A program made the translations under genes and the position numbers. From Alteromonas gilva (lineage in GTDB: Bacteria; Pseudomonadota; Gammaproteobacteria; Enterobacterales; Alteromonadaceae): a stretch of 64,000 nt of DNA. The notes below the pieces were generated by a model that searched no databases, was not told the DNA's origin, and saw only the letters and a list, made by a program, of their open reading frames with translations. Within the stretch, counting starts at the first letter, position 1; every line of letters begins with the position of its first letter. Location of the stretch: contig NZ_JAQQXP010000003.1 of NCBI RefSeq assembly GCF_028595265.1, forward strand, positions 62,001 through 126,000, given 5' to 3'. Shown here one piece after another: positions 8,742-18,355 of the stretch.

Positions 8742-11624
8742 ATGAACAAATTTATTATCGCCGGCGCTGCGTCGGTTGCTTTGTTAGCAGGCTGCGCAGC
8801 AGAAAAAGCGCAGCAAACACAAGGCGCAGGCACCGCACTTAAAAGCACACCGGCAAGCGTCATTGTGTCGCCTAACGATGACCGGCAATATGCCACTTTT
8901 ACCCTGCCAAACCAGTTAGAAGTGATGCTGGTTTCCGATCCGGCGGCTGAGAAATCGGCGGCTTCTTTGAGTGTGAGTGTAGGGTTGTTGCACGATCCAA
9001 TGACACAACAGGGGATGGCGCATTATTTAGAGCATATGCTGTTTTTAGGCACAGAGCGTTACCCTGATACCAAAGGGTATACAGATTTTATGACCGCCAA
9101 CGGCGGTCAGCATAACGCCTACACGTGGTTAGATATTACCAACTATATGTTCAAGGTGAATAACCCTGCATTTGATGAAGCGCTGGATCGTTTTTCTGAT
9201 TTTTTCAAAGCGCCCAAACTGTATCCGGAATATACCGATAAAGAAAAGAATGCGGTTAATGCAGAGTGGTCAATGCGCCGTGAAATGGATTACTTTGGTC
9301 AGTTTAAACTGGCCCGCAACCTGATGGGCGAGCATCCGGCAAACCGGTTTTTAATTGGCAACCTCGAAACCCTCGGTGACAAAGAAGGAAGTGTATTACA
9401 CACGGAGACCGTTGAGTTTTACGAGCGTTATTATTCGGCCAATATCATGAAACTGGCGATGATCAGTAACCGTCCACTGGACGAAATGAAAGCGCTGGCC
9501 GCGGAATATTTTGGCGCCATTGAAAACAAAAATATTGAAGATCCCACGGTTACCGACAAGCTGGATTTTTCAGTTGTTGGCGGTAAGCGCATCCATTACG
9601 TCCCGAATGAAGATGTTAAGCAACTCAATATTGACTTTACCATCGAAGACAACAGCGATCAGTTCGCGTATAAACCAAATCGGTTTCTGTCTTATCTGAT
9701 TGGTTCTGAGATGCCCGGAACGCCGGCTTATCAGCTTAAAGCAATGGGCCTTATTTCTAATTTAAACGCGTCGGCGTCGCCGACCATGTACGGCAATTAT
9801 GGCTCTTTTAGTATCGCCATTGATTTGACCGATGCCGGTATGCAAAACCGTGAGGCGATCGTTGCCACGGTTATGCAGTACATCGAGTTGATTCGTGAGC
9901 AAGGTGTCGATGAAAAATACTTCAGCGAAATAAAAACCAGCCTCAATAACCGTTTCCGTTTCCTCGAAAAGTCCGATGAGTTTGGCTATGTGTCGAACCT
10001 CGCTGCGGCGATGCAGGAGGTACCCGCTCAGCTGGCGGTTGCCTCGCCTTATTACTACGAAGCGTTTGATGCCGATGCTATTGAGAATGTGCTGGATCAG
10101 CTAACGCCGGAGCGAGTGCGAATTTGGTACATCAGCAAGAATGAGCCGACCGACAGTCAACTGCATTTTTATGACGGTAAATATCAGGTCGCCACTATCA
10201 GTGAAGAAGAAAAAGCCAGCTGGCAACAAGCGCCGCAGATTGCGCTGAGCTTACCTGCAGTGAACACATTGTTGCCCGAAGAATTCACTGTGAAAACCCA
10301 ACCGCCACAGGACAAACCCGAACTGGTTATTGATAATAATGACGTGAAGGTTTGGTATTACCCCAGTCAGGCGTTTGGTGAGCAGCCCCGTGGTGAAATG
10401 ACGGTATATATCAATAACGGTATGCCCGAGACCGATGCCAAAGCCACTGTTATGACCGCATTGTGGACCGATTTATACAACCTGCAACAAAGTGCGCTGA
10501 TGACGGAAGCGGGTATCGCTGGTATGTCGATGCGCCTTAGCGATGGCAACGGTATTAGTTTACGCATCGGCGGCTTTACTGACAAACAGCCAGAGCTGTT
10601 GACGACTGCATTGGATGCGCTGGTGGTCGACGTTAATGCGCAAAACTTTGCCCAGGCAGTGGATCGCTATATCCGCGGGCTGCAGAACCAGGGCAAACGG
10701 TTCCCGTTCTATCAGGCATTCGATGCGTACAACAACATTATCCGCGAGGGGAATTTTAATACTGAGCAATTAATTGAAGCGGCTCAGGGGCTGACTCCCA
10801 AGGATATGCAAGCGTTTATGCAAGTATTGCTGAGTCGTAATCAACTGCGCATTTTTGCCTTTGGCAATTATGACAAGGCTGATTTGAACAATGCGGTAGA
10901 ACGTGTGTTAGCGGCGCTGCCGGACGAGCGCACCACAGTGCCCTACGATTTTCGTCAGTACTGGCAGCCGCAACCGGGCCAAAAGCTGGTGTGGCAGGAG
11001 GATCTTAGCGTCGCTGATGTGGCGGTCATCGATATGATGGTACACCCTGAACCAGGCTACGCGACGCGCGCCGCGGCGACCGTGTTACGTGGTCACTTCA
11101 GAAGTGCCGCGTTCGATAAATTGCGCACCGAAGAACAGTTAGCCTACGCAGTAGGCGGCTTAGCGGCGGGAATTGGTGATTACACGGGTTTTGCCATGTA
11201 TATCCAAACCCCGGTTAAAGACGTAGCGGCCATGCAGCAACGCTTTGAGCAGTTTAAAACTGAGTACGTAGACATGCTGGGCGCACTGACCGAGGAAGAG
11301 TTTGCTCAGCTAAAAACCAGTGTATTGGTCACACTTAAAGAAGCGCCGAAGAATATGCGCGACGAGGTAGTGCCATTTATGACAGACTGGTATCGCGAAA
11401 AGTTTGACTTCGACAGTGAGCAGCAGCTGATTGATGCCGTTGAAAAGGTCACCATGGAAGATATTAAACAGTTTTATCAGCATACTATGCTAAATGATGA
11501 GGCTGCCCATGTGTCGGTGCAATTGCGCGGAACCAGTTTTGTTGAGCAACCCTTTGCCGATATTAAAGGCGCGACAAAGATAACCAGTCTCGCTGAATTT
11601 CATGCTGACATGAAAACACAATAG
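8742..11624 (+). CDS. M16-family (insulysin/pitrilysin-like) lipoprotein peptidase
   Basis: 960 residues with a lipoprotein signal peptide (lipobox LLAGC, cysteine about residue 18), so it is probably anchored on the periplasmic side of a membrane. The inverted zinc motif HYLEH is followed by LFLGTERYPDTKGY and, further on, the downstream glutamate in AVNAEWSMRREMDYF, as in pitrilysin and insulysin. Length fits the two-half M16A architecture, with an inactive C-terminal half containing LRTEEQLAYAVG. It likely degrades peptides in the periplasm. Monocistronic, ending in a strong terminator. Confidence 0.93.
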   Translation: MNKFIIAGAASVALLAGCAAEKAQQTQGAGTALKSTPASVIVSPNDDRQYATFTLPNQLEVMLVSDPAAEKSAASLSVSVGLLHDPMTQQGMAHYLEHMLFLGTERYPDTKGYTDFMTANGGQHNAYTWLDITNYMFKVNNPAFDEALDRFSDFFKAPKLYPEYTDKEKNAVNAEWSMRREMDYFGQFKLARNLMGEHPANRFLIGNLETLGDKEGSVLHTETVEFYERYYSANIMKLAMISNRPLDEMKALAAEYFGAIENKNIEDPTVTDKLDFSVVGGKRIHYVPNEDVKQLNIDFTIEDNSDQFAYKPNRFLSYLIGSEMPGTPAYQLKAMGLISNLNASASPTMYGNYGSFSIAIDLTDAGMQNREAIVATVMQYIELIREQGVDEKYFSEIKTSLNNRFRFLEKSDEFGYVSNLAAAMQEVPAQLAVASPYYYEAFDADAIENVLDQLTPERVRIWYISKNEPTDSQLHFYDGKYQVATISEEEKASWQQAPQIALSLPAVNTLLPEEFTVKTQPPQDKPELVIDNNDVKVWYYPSQAFGEQPRGEMTVYINNGMPETDAKATVMTALWTDLYNLQQSALMTEAGIAGMSMRLSDGNGISLRIGGFTDKQPELLTTALDALVVDVNAQNFAQAVDRYIRGLQNQGKRFPFYQAFDAYNNIIREGNFNTEQLIEAAQGLTPKDMQAFMQVLLSRNQLRIFAFGNYDKADLNNAVERVLAALPDERTTVPYDFRQYWQPQPGQKLVWQEDLSVADVAVIDMMVHPEPGYATRAAATVLRGHFRSAAFDKLRTEEQLAYAVGGLAAGIGDYTGFAMYIQTPVKDVAAMQQRFEQFKTEYVDMLGALTEEEFAQLKTSVLVTLKEAPKNMRDEVVPFMTDWYREKFDFDSEQQLIDAVEKVTMEDIKQFYQHTMLNDEAAHVSVQLRGTSFVEQPFADIKGATKITSLAEFHADMKTQ

Positions 11625-11647
11625 CCATTACTAACATGCTAAAAACA

Positions 11648-11670
11648 CCCCCGGTACGCCGGGGGTTTTG
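11648..11670 (+). terminator. Rho-independent terminator after the M16 peptidase gene
   Basis: Perfect seven-base arms CCCCCGG (11648-11654) and CCGGGGG (11659-11665) with a TACG tetraloop and TTTTG tail, 24 bases after the stop. Confidence 0.92.
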
Positions 11671-11779
11671 TTATCCGGCGGTTATTTTCCCTCAATTCGC
11701 AAATTGTCTTGCTCATTGAGTGTTTAACCACCGCAATTAGTATTATACTGGCAGCAATTAAACAACAAATTGAGTTTAT

Positions 11780-14143
11780 ATGACTGATGATCCGCACTAC
11801 GAGCGGGAAAAAGCGAAATATGAAAATCCTGTTGCCAGCCGAGAGTATTTGCTGGAAACGCTAAAAGAACATGGCAAGCCCATGAGCTTTATGGATATTT
11901 GCCAAAGTGTTAACGCACAAGATGAAGACAGCCGTATCGGCATTCAACGGCGTCTGCGGGCCATGGAACGCGAAGGCCAAATACAGTTTACCAAGCAAAA
12001 ACGCTATGCTGTCCTCAAACAGGAGCAGTTGATCCGCGGGCGCATTATTGGCCACCGCGACGGGTTCGGTTTTTTACGACCCGATGACAATTCCGGTGAC
12101 TTGTTTATCAGTGCCGGACAAATGCAAATGTATTTGCACGATGACAAAGTAGAAGCCCGCGAGAGCGGCACAGACCGACGTGGTAAACGTGAGGCCTATA
12201 TTAACCAGGTGGTCGAGCCACGCAGCGAGCCAATCGTCGGCCGCTATTTTACTGAAGACGGTATGGGTGTTGTGATTCCCGACGACAGCCGCATTAACCA
12301 CGAAATTATTATTCCCCCCGAACATACCCATGGTGCCCGACAGGGCCATGTTGTTGTGGTAGAACTTACCCAGCGCCCACGACGGCGGGTGAGCCCGGTG
12401 GGGCGCATTGTCGAAGTACTTGGCGAGCACATGGCGCCCGGCATGGAAATCGAAATGGCGTTGCGCAGTTTTGATATTCCTCACGAGTGGCCCAAAGGCA
12501 TTCAGCGTCAGATCGAAGGGTTAACTGATTCGGTTAACGAAGACGACAAAATTGGCCGGGTTGATTTGCGCCAACTGCCGTTGGTAACTATTGATGGTGA
12601 AGATGCCCGCGACTTCGACGATGCAGTGTTTTGCGAACCGCTGGATGACGGCGGATGGCAGCTTTGGGTGGCAATTGCTGATGTCAGTCAGTACGTGACA
12701 CCGGGCAGTGCACTGGATGCTGAAGCCATTAACCGGGGCAACTCGGTTTACTTCCCGGAACAGGTTGTGCCCATGTTACCGGAAGTACTATCGAACGGCT
12801 TGTGTTCACTCAACCCGCAGGTAGACCGTCTGTGTTTAGTGTGTGAAATGACCATAAGCGCCGCCGGTAAACTCGATAGCTATCAGTTTTACGAAGCAGT
12901 AATGAACTCGCACGCGCGTCTGACCTATACCAAAGTGGGCCAGATCCTCGACGGCAACAAAGAATTGCATCAACGTTATGCAGAACATGTTCCGCATTTA
13001 CGGCATTTGCATGACTTATACCGGGCCCTTAAAAAAGCCCGTGCGCAGCGCGGTGCCATTGAGTTTGAAACGCAGGAAGTAAAGTTCGTCTTTAATGCGC
13101 AGCGCAAAATCGAGAATATTGTGCCGATCGAGCGCAATGACGCGCATAAGCTCATTGAAGAGTGCATGATCATGGCAAACGTCAGTGCGGCGCTCTACAT
13201 TGAAGATAACAAGGCTCACGCGCTGTTTCGTGTGCATGATAAGCCCGATGCTGATCGCTTGACGACCTTTACGTCCTATCTGAGCGAAGTGGGTGTATCC
13301 CATCGCATTGTCGAAGGCGCAACGCCGGCCGATTTCACCGATGTGGTGAAAAAAACCCGGGACCGTCCGGATCAGGAATTGATCCAGACCATGTTACTGC
13401 GCTCAATGAAGCAAGCGATTTATGATGGCGACAATCTTGGTCACTTTGGCCTGGCGCTTGAGGCGTATGCGCATTTTACATCGCCAATTCGTCGTTATCC
13501 TGATTTGGTTGTACATCGCACCATTAAAGCCATTCTGAAGAAACACGGCCACACGGTGCATGGCGCAAAAGCCTACAGTGAGGCTGAGATCGATCAACTG
13601 GGCGAACAGTGCTCCATGACCGAACGTCGGGCTGATGATGCCACACGCGACGTTGCAGACTGGCTGAAATGCGAGTTTATGCAGGATCATGTCGGTGAAA
13701 CCTTTGAAGGCGTGGTAGCTTCGGTCACTAACTTTGGTTTGTTTGTACGCATTACCGAATATCATATCGATGGCCTGGTGCACATTACCTCGCTGGACGA
13801 TGATTATTATCGCTATGATGACGTCAAGCAGTGCTTAAGTGGCGAAAGTGGCGCAAGGCAATATCGCCTCGGTGACCAGCTTGAAGTCAAAGTGGCCGCG
13901 GTCAACCTGGATGAACGCAAGATAGATCTGGTGTTAGACAACAAATGGTTGCAGGCACAAGGCGGCAAAAAAGGTAAAGGCGGCGGCAGACGTGCAAGTG
14001 GTGAAACACCCCAAAAAGGGAAAGCGCCGGCTAAGCACAGCAGCAGTAAGCGTAAGAGCGAGTCAGGCGGTAAATCACGACCAGCCTCGAAGAAGCGTGG
14101 CTCCAGCAGTAAGAACAAGCAATCTAAAGGTACAAAGCGCTAA
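11780..14143 (+). CDS. rnr: Ribonuclease R
   Basis: 787-residue processive 3'-to-5' exoribonuclease that degrades structured RNA. From the N-terminus: a helix-turn-helix-like region (residues 15-80), OB cold-shock domains, the RNB catalytic domain with the acidic cluster in IDGEDARDFDDAVF (about residues 271-284), a C-terminal S1 domain (FEGVVASVTNFGLFVRI), and a basic low-complexity tail rich in Lys, Ser and Gly. Length and order match RNase R rather than RNase II. The stop overlaps the rlmB start by one base (TAATG), so the two are translationally coupled, the usual rnr-rlmB operon. Confidence 0.96.
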   Translation: MTDDPHYEREKAKYENPVASREYLLETLKEHGKPMSFMDICQSVNAQDEDSRIGIQRRLRAMEREGQIQFTKQKRYAVLKQEQLIRGRIIGHRDGFGFLRPDDNSGDLFISAGQMQMYLHDDKVEARESGTDRRGKREAYINQVVEPRSEPIVGRYFTEDGMGVVIPDDSRINHEIIIPPEHTHGARQGHVVVVELTQRPRRRVSPVGRIVEVLGEHMAPGMEIEMALRSFDIPHEWPKGIQRQIEGLTDSVNEDDKIGRVDLRQLPLVTIDGEDARDFDDAVFCEPLDDGGWQLWVAIADVSQYVTPGSALDAEAINRGNSVYFPEQVVPMLPEVLSNGLCSLNPQVDRLCLVCEMTISAAGKLDSYQFYEAVMNSHARLTYTKVGQILDGNKELHQRYAEHVPHLRHLHDLYRALKKARAQRGAIEFETQEVKFVFNAQRKIENIVPIERNDAHKLIEECMIMANVSAALYIEDNKAHALFRVHDKPDADRLTTFTSYLSEVGVSHRIVEGATPADFTDVVKKTRDRPDQELIQTMLLRSMKQAIYDGDNLGHFGLALEAYAHFTSPIRRYPDLVVHRTIKAILKKHGHTVHGAKAYSEAEIDQLGEQCSMTERRADDATRDVADWLKCEFMQDHVGETFEGVVASVTNFGLFVRITEYHIDGLVHITSLDDDYYRYDDVKQCLSGESGARQYRLGDQLEVKVAAVNLDERKIDLVLDNKWLQAQGGKKGKGGGRRASGETPQKGKAPAKHSSSKRKSESGGKSRPASKKRGSSSKNKQSKGTKR

Positions 14144-14883
14144 TGGCACAGCAAGAATGGTTGTACGGTTTGCATGCAATGCAAGCCGTGGTGGAAAATG
14201 AGCCTGAAAGGCTGATCGAAGTGTGGGTACTGAAAGGCCGCAACGACGAACGTTTGGTTAATATTGTTAATCAGGCGCGCCGCTTTGGCGTGTCAGTTCA
14301 GTTTTGCCATCGTAAAGCACTGGATGAAAAGGTTAACGGCGAGCAGCATCAGGGCATTGTAGCCCGGGCTAAAGCGGCACGCACGCTGGACGAAAAAGAC
14401 CTCGACAAGCTGATAAGTAATACCGCGTCCCCGCTGCTTTTGGTGCTCGACGGTGTCACCGACCCGCATAATATTGGCGCCTGTTTACGCACCGCTGATG
14501 CCGCTGGTGCGCACGCGCTCATCGTACCCAAAGATAAATCAGGTGGCTTAACCGCGACGGCGCGAAAAGTCGCCTGTGGCGCGGCCGAGATTGTGCCATT
14601 TATTCAGGTTACTAACCTTGCCAGAACCCTTAAAGAGCTTCAGCAGCAAGGGGTTTGGGTTATTGGTACAGCCGGCGAAGCAGAGCAATTGATTTATCAA
14701 ACGAAAATCACTGGTCCGACGGCGCTGGTGATGGGCGCTGAAGGTAAGGGGATGCGTCGTTTAACCCGTGAAACCTGTGATGAACTGGTTAAACTGCCCA
14801 TGGCAGGCAGCGTATCGAGCCTCAATGTGTCGGTGGCAACGGGCATCTGCCTGTACGAAATCGTTCGACAACGCAGTGTATAA
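14143..14883 (+). CDS. rlmB: 23S rRNA (guanosine-2251 2'-O)-methyltransferase
   Basis: 246-residue SPOUT methyltransferase of the TrmH family that methylates the ribose of G2251 in 23S rRNA using S-adenosylmethionine. An N-terminal substrate-binding domain starts with WLYGLHAMQAVVE. The C-terminal knot is visible as LDGVTDPHNIGACLRTADAAG, LVMGAEGKGMRRL and the closing PMAGSVSSLNVSVATGICLYE. The start codon overlaps the rnr stop. Cytoplasmic. Confidence 0.95.
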   Translation: MAQQEWLYGLHAMQAVVENEPERLIEVWVLKGRNDERLVNIVNQARRFGVSVQFCHRKALDEKVNGEQHQGIVARAKAARTLDEKDLDKLISNTASPLLLVLDGVTDPHNIGACLRTADAAGAHALIVPKDKSGGLTATARKVACGAAEIVPFIQVTNLARTLKELQQQGVWVIGTAGEAEQLIYQTKITGPTALVMGAEGKGMRRLTRETCDELVKLPMAGSVSSLNVSVATGICLYEIVRQRSV

Positions 14884-14906
14884 CGAATCCCAGAGAGTAG
14901 CAGTCA

Positions 14907-15539
14907 ATGAAAACGCTTGTTGAACTTGAACGTTGGATTCATGCTATCGATGAGCCGCATATTGTATTGGGCTATGGCAGTCTGATGAACGGCGATTCGC
15001 GTCGCCGACACTCAGATATTCCCCATCAGGGCATTGAAGTAGAAATCTTCGGTTTTGAACGAGCCTGGATCACCCGCTCTCAATCAGAAATGCAAACCTA
15101 TGTGGGTGCAACGGCAAAGCCAGACAGCTGGCTTAATGCACAGCTGGTGCCCACCCTGCTAGACCCGGCTTTACAAAAACGCGAGCAGGACTATCAGTTT
15201 ACGCCGGTCGCGCTGGAGCAGCTTAACTTTGAGCTTGAAAGCGATGTTACCAAACGACTGACCGAGTGGTTAAGCCAACGTGATATCTGGATTTGCGAGT
15301 CGTTAGCAATGCAACCGCCTGAACCTGATTTTCCGGTTAATCAAAGCTATATCGATACCTGTCTGGCGGGCTGCCTTGAGCTGGGCGGTATGGCGGCAGC
15401 GCAGCGATTCATTGATTCAACCCGGGGTTGGGATCACAACCGCTGCAATGATCGCAGTGACCCTCGCTATCCCAGAGCCGCTAACGTCAGCAGCGAAATG
15501 CAGGCAGTCATTGATACCATGCTGCAAGCGAACGGATGA
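14907..15539 (+). CDS. Gamma-glutamylcyclotransferase-like protein
   Basis: 210 residues. The N-terminal segment has the YGSL motif (residues 23-26) that forms the ligand loop of the gamma-glutamylcyclotransferase/BtrG/ChaC fold, and a KREQDYQF segment whose glutamate (about residue 93) matches the catalytic glutamate position of that fold. The C-terminal 100 residues are less typical (CLELGG, STRGWDHNRCNDRSDPRYP). The family acts on gamma-glutamyl compounds to release 5-oxoproline; the substrate here is not predictable. It lies 23 bases after rlmB, and its stop overlaps the next start as ATGA inside a tandem duplication. Confidence 0.72.
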   Translation: MKTLVELERWIHAIDEPHIVLGYGSLMNGDSRRRHSDIPHQGIEVEIFGFERAWITRSQSEMQTYVGATAKPDSWLNAQLVPTLLDPALQKREQDYQFTPVALEQLNFELESDVTKRLTEWLSQRDIWICESLAMQPPEPDFPVNQSYIDTCLAGCLELGGMAAAQRFIDSTRGWDHNRCNDRSDPRYPRAANVSSEMQAVIDTMLQANG

Positions 15540-15571
15540 TGGACAGTCATGAACGGATGACAGACAGTCAT
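15530..15571 (+). repeat. 21-bp tandem duplication across a stop/start junction
   Basis: Bases 15530-15550 and 15551-15571 are adjacent direct copies identical at 19 of 21 positions (TG at 15540-15541 in copy 1 reads CA at 15561-15562 in copy 2). Copy 1 holds the cyclotransferase-like stop and the acetyltransferase start in an ATGA overlap; copy 2 carries the same ATGA, now in the acetyltransferase reading frame. Confidence 0.9.
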
Positions 15572-16072
15572 CATCACCATGGCCGAATCCGTTTGCGACG
15601 TCTGACCCGGCACGACATTGATTTTATTCTGGCTGTTACCAGTGACGCTGAGTGGCTTAAATTTATTGGTGATCGTGGGGTAAATGATAGCGTTGGCGCA
15701 CAGCAGTACATCAGCGCCTCGGGTGACAGCTTTGCTGACAGTGGTTATGGACTATGGGTGGTTGAGACCGAACAGGTGGCCGGCGATAGTCGTATTGGCT
15801 TGTGTGGATTCATCCGGCGCCCATTTTTGGCCTATCCGGATCTGGGCTATGCGTTTTTACCCCATGGTCGCGGTCAGGGCTTTGCCACCGAAGCCGTGCA
15901 GCTGGTACTCAACTGGGCGAGGGACACGATACGCTGCCAGCGTGTAAGCGCAATTTGTCGCAGCGACAATACCGCCTCTGTGCGGCTTTTAACGCGCGTG
16001 GGATTTACCCGAATTGGTCAGCTATATCAACCTGATTTGCCTGTTCACGAGCTGTACCTGCATTCAAAATAA
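15536..16072 (+). CDS. GNAT-family N-acetyltransferase (RimJ/RimL-like)
   Basis: 178 residues from ATG 15536, which overlaps the upstream stop by four bases. An in-frame ATG at 15557 is the equivalent start in the second copy of the duplication and may also be used. The GNAT fold is seen from IRLRRLTRHDIDFILAVTSD through the acetyl-CoA P-loop GRGQGFATEA to DNTASVRLLTRVGFTRIG, a pattern typical of proteins related to ribosomal-protein acetyltransferases. A HHHH run sits at the N-terminus, produced by the sequence after the repeat. Substrate unknown. Probably cotranscribed with the cyclotransferase-like gene. Confidence 0.88.
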   Translation: MMDSHERMTDSHHHHGRIRLRRLTRHDIDFILAVTSDAEWLKFIGDRGVNDSVGAQQYISASGDSFADSGYGLWVVETEQVAGDSRIGLCGFIRRPFLAYPDLGYAFLPHGRGQGFATEAVQLVLNWARDTIRCQRVSAICRSDNTASVRLLTRVGFTRIGQLYQPDLPVHELYLHSK

Positions 16073-16096
16073 GCGCGTTGCTGTGCGTTTTTTGTT
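16073..16096 (+). terminator. Possible weak terminator after the GNAT gene
   Basis: A short GC-rich hairpin (GCGC ... GTGC, including a G-U pair) is followed by six T residues at about 16088-16093. The stem is short, so the call is tentative. Confidence 0.4.
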
Positions 16097-16195
16097 CATC
16101 TCGTATGCTACACTGAGATAAAATACCAGTCATTAATTGTTGTGGTGGGCTGCTACCTCTACCATTGTGTCTGCAAATCAGGAGCATGGATAGCC

Positions 16196-17704
16196 TTGAG
16201 TTTATTGATCGCTTTAAAAAATCGATTAACCCTCATAAGTCAGCAACATGGCCGCAGGCTGACACTGGTGGCAATATTGCTGTTTCTTACTTTCGACTTC
16301 ATTGCCCTGTCGCTCAATGTCTGGCTGTCTTACCGAATCGAAAGTTCAGCCATAAATATCAATCTCGCCGGTCGACAACGAATGCTTAGTCAGCGGCTGG
16401 TAAAAGGGCTGTTGATGATGGAACAGTCTCGCCTGAATGAGCAGATGTACCTGTCTTCGCTTAGCGAAGTAAATGATGCATTTGTCCGCTTCGACCAGAC
16501 CTTAGACAGCTTTTACCGTGGCGGGACTACGTTATCAGCCGCCAGAGATACGATTCAAATTGAGCCGCTCAAAAGTGATGCCACAGTAAAGCTTGTTCAT
16601 GAAGCAATGCGGGAGTGGACACCGTTAAGACAAAAAGTGCGGCAGCTTATCGGCCGTGAGTTTGATGATCTGCTGCTGCGGCAGGCCATTGAGGTGGCAC
16701 AGCAAAAAAATAATATTCTGCTAAAAATAATGAACCAGCTCACCATTGAACTGGAGCGGGAAACTAAGCAGGAAGCTATGGCAATCCGCTTTTATCAGGG
16801 GTTAGCGTTTTTCCTCGCCATCATCAACGTTTGTGTTGCTATTGTTATGTACCGACTGCGGGTGCAAGAGGCTGACCATTCCGTTGATTTGGTGCATAAC
16901 ATCATGAACCGGATTGCCTCAGGTATTATCGTTGTTGATCAGAACCAGACGATCATTCGGGCAAATACGGTAATTGCTGATATGTGCGGGTACGATCTCA
17001 ATGAGCTCAGTGGTTACAAGCTCATTCGACTGCTGCAAGAGCATGACGGAGAAATGTACGGGGTCAAAAAGCAGGGCGAAAAGTTTCATTGTCAGGTAGA
17101 AAGCAGTGACGTATTTATTGGCAATAACCCCGTCATTGTTTACACCATTATCGACGATAGTCAGCAACTTGCCCAGCAACAAGCGTTGACGAAGCTGGCC
17201 TACCATGACCAACTCACCGGCTTACCCAATCGCTACCTGTTTCATGACCGTCTGTCGGTTGAAATCAAGCACGCTCGCCGGCGCGTCGAAAACATGGCAC
17301 TGGTCTTTATTGATTTAAATGGCTTTAAGGTCGTCAACGATCGCTACGGGCATAAATTCGGCGACTTATTGCTGGCTAAAGTCGCCAGACGAATGAAAAA
17401 AACAGTCCGTAAATCTGACACGGTAGCCAGGCTGGGTGGCGATGAATTTACCCTGTTAATGACAGATGTGAATTCCCCGACACAGTGTAAACAAATGATT
17501 GAGAAATTGCTGGCTGCAGTGTGTAAACCTTATCTTATTAATGACGCTTTGGTAGACGTTGGCGCCAGTGTAGGGGTGGCTTGTTTTCCGGCAGATGCCG
17601 ATAACGAACAGGATCTGCTCAGTCTCGCAGATAAGGCGATGTATGTGTCTAAAGCCACCGGCGAAAGCCGCATTACTTTCGCCAATGAGAGCCTGCTGCA
17701 ATAA
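16196..17704 (+). CDS. Membrane diguanylate cyclase with PilJ-type N-terminal sensor, PAS and GGDEF domains
   Basis: About 502 residues from TTG 16196, which has AGGAG about 11 bases upstream; the frame is open from a GTG at 16142. A first membrane helix (LVAILLFLTFDFIALSLNVWL) precedes a periplasmic helical domain with the INLAGRQRMLSQRLVKG signature of the type IV pili/methyl-accepting sensor (PilJ N) family. A second membrane helix, a PAS-like segment and a C-terminal GGDEF domain with intact LGGDEF follow. The inhibitory RxxD site (RKSD) lies five residues before it. It should synthesise c-di-GMP in response to a periplasmic signal, with product inhibition. Confidence 0.9.
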   Translation: MSLLIALKNRLTLISQQHGRRLTLVAILLFLTFDFIALSLNVWLSYRIESSAININLAGRQRMLSQRLVKGLLMMEQSRLNEQMYLSSLSEVNDAFVRFDQTLDSFYRGGTTLSAARDTIQIEPLKSDATVKLVHEAMREWTPLRQKVRQLIGREFDDLLLRQAIEVAQQKNNILLKIMNQLTIELERETKQEAMAIRFYQGLAFFLAIINVCVAIVMYRLRVQEADHSVDLVHNIMNRIASGIIVVDQNQTIIRANTVIADMCGYDLNELSGYKLIRLLQEHDGEMYGVKKQGEKFHCQVESSDVFIGNNPVIVYTIIDDSQQLAQQQALTKLAYHDQLTGLPNRYLFHDRLSVEIKHARRRVENMALVFIDLNGFKVVNDRYGHKFGDLLLAKVARRMKKTVRKSDTVARLGGDEFTLLMTDVNSPTQCKQMIEKLLAAVCKPYLINDALVDVGASVGVACFPADADNEQDLLSLADKAMYVSKATGESRITFANESLLQ

Positions 17705-17743
17705 TTCTGCTGCAGCGCGAGTGGTTGAGATAGTGGCACGCAC

Positions 17744-18346
17744 CTACATGATTGGGGGCAGAACCGTGGCCTTTTTAAGGATGACATTTTCGACCGGGGC
17801 GTCGGCAAAGCCTAACAATGCTTTATATTCAGTTTCTACTTCGCCCATGGCGTCTACCACGTCATAACCCTCGACGACAGTGCCAAACACGGTATACCCC
17901 CACGTGCGGCCCGGATCCAGATTGTCGTTGTCATCAAGGTTAAAAAAGAATTGCCGCGTCGCGGTATGCGGATCGTTCTGACGCGCCATTGCCACAGTGT
18001 AGCGTTCATTTTTCAAACCATTTCCCGACTCGTTAAAGATAGCCGGATACGAGGACTTTTCTTCGTAATCAAGGGTGTACCCGCCGCCCTGAACGATGTA
18101 GCCGGAGATAATCCGTTGGAACAGCGTGTCGTCATAGCTGCGCTTATCGACATAGCGCAAAAAATTATTCACAGTGATAGGCGCACGACGGCGGTCAAGC
18201 TCGATTACGATGTCGCCCATGGAGGTTTCCAGCTTTACCCGTGGATAGTAATTGTCAGGCTGAACGTGAGAGCCATCGTCTGTTTTTTTGGCAGCGAGGC
18301 TCGGAGCGGAGAGTAGAATGAGCGAAAAAAAGAGTGCTTTTAGCAT
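17744..18346 (-). CDS. Periplasmic cyclophilin-type peptidyl-prolyl isomerase
   Basis: 200 residues with a clear signal peptide (LKALFFSLILLSAPSLAA). The cyclophilin domain is seen in KLETSMGDIVIELD, APITVNNFLRYV, LFQRIISGYIVQGGGY and RQFFFNL; the catalytic arginine is in FQRI. It should catalyse cis-trans isomerisation at proline bonds of exported proteins, as PpiA does. The stop converges with the upstream GGDEF gene 39 bases away, and the start is ten bases downstream of the rlmG stop, so rlmG and this gene are likely cotranscribed. Confidence 0.92.
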   Translation of the reverse strand: MLKALFFSLILLSAPSLAAKKTDDGSHVQPDNYYPRVKLETSMGDIVIELDRRRAPITVNNFLRYVDKRSYDDTLFQRIISGYIVQGGGYTLDYEEKSSYPAIFNESGNGLKNERYTVAMARQNDPHTATRQFFFNLDDNDNLDPGRTWGYTVFGTVVEGYDVVDAMGEVETEYKALLGFADAPVENVILKKATVLPPIM

Positions 18347-18355
18347 GGTTCGTCC

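Noticed and set aside
12074..12484. 136-codon open frame antisense to rnr
   Set aside because: Fully overlaps a well-conserved coding region; the sequence is low in hydrophobic patterning and looks like a reverse-frame shadow.
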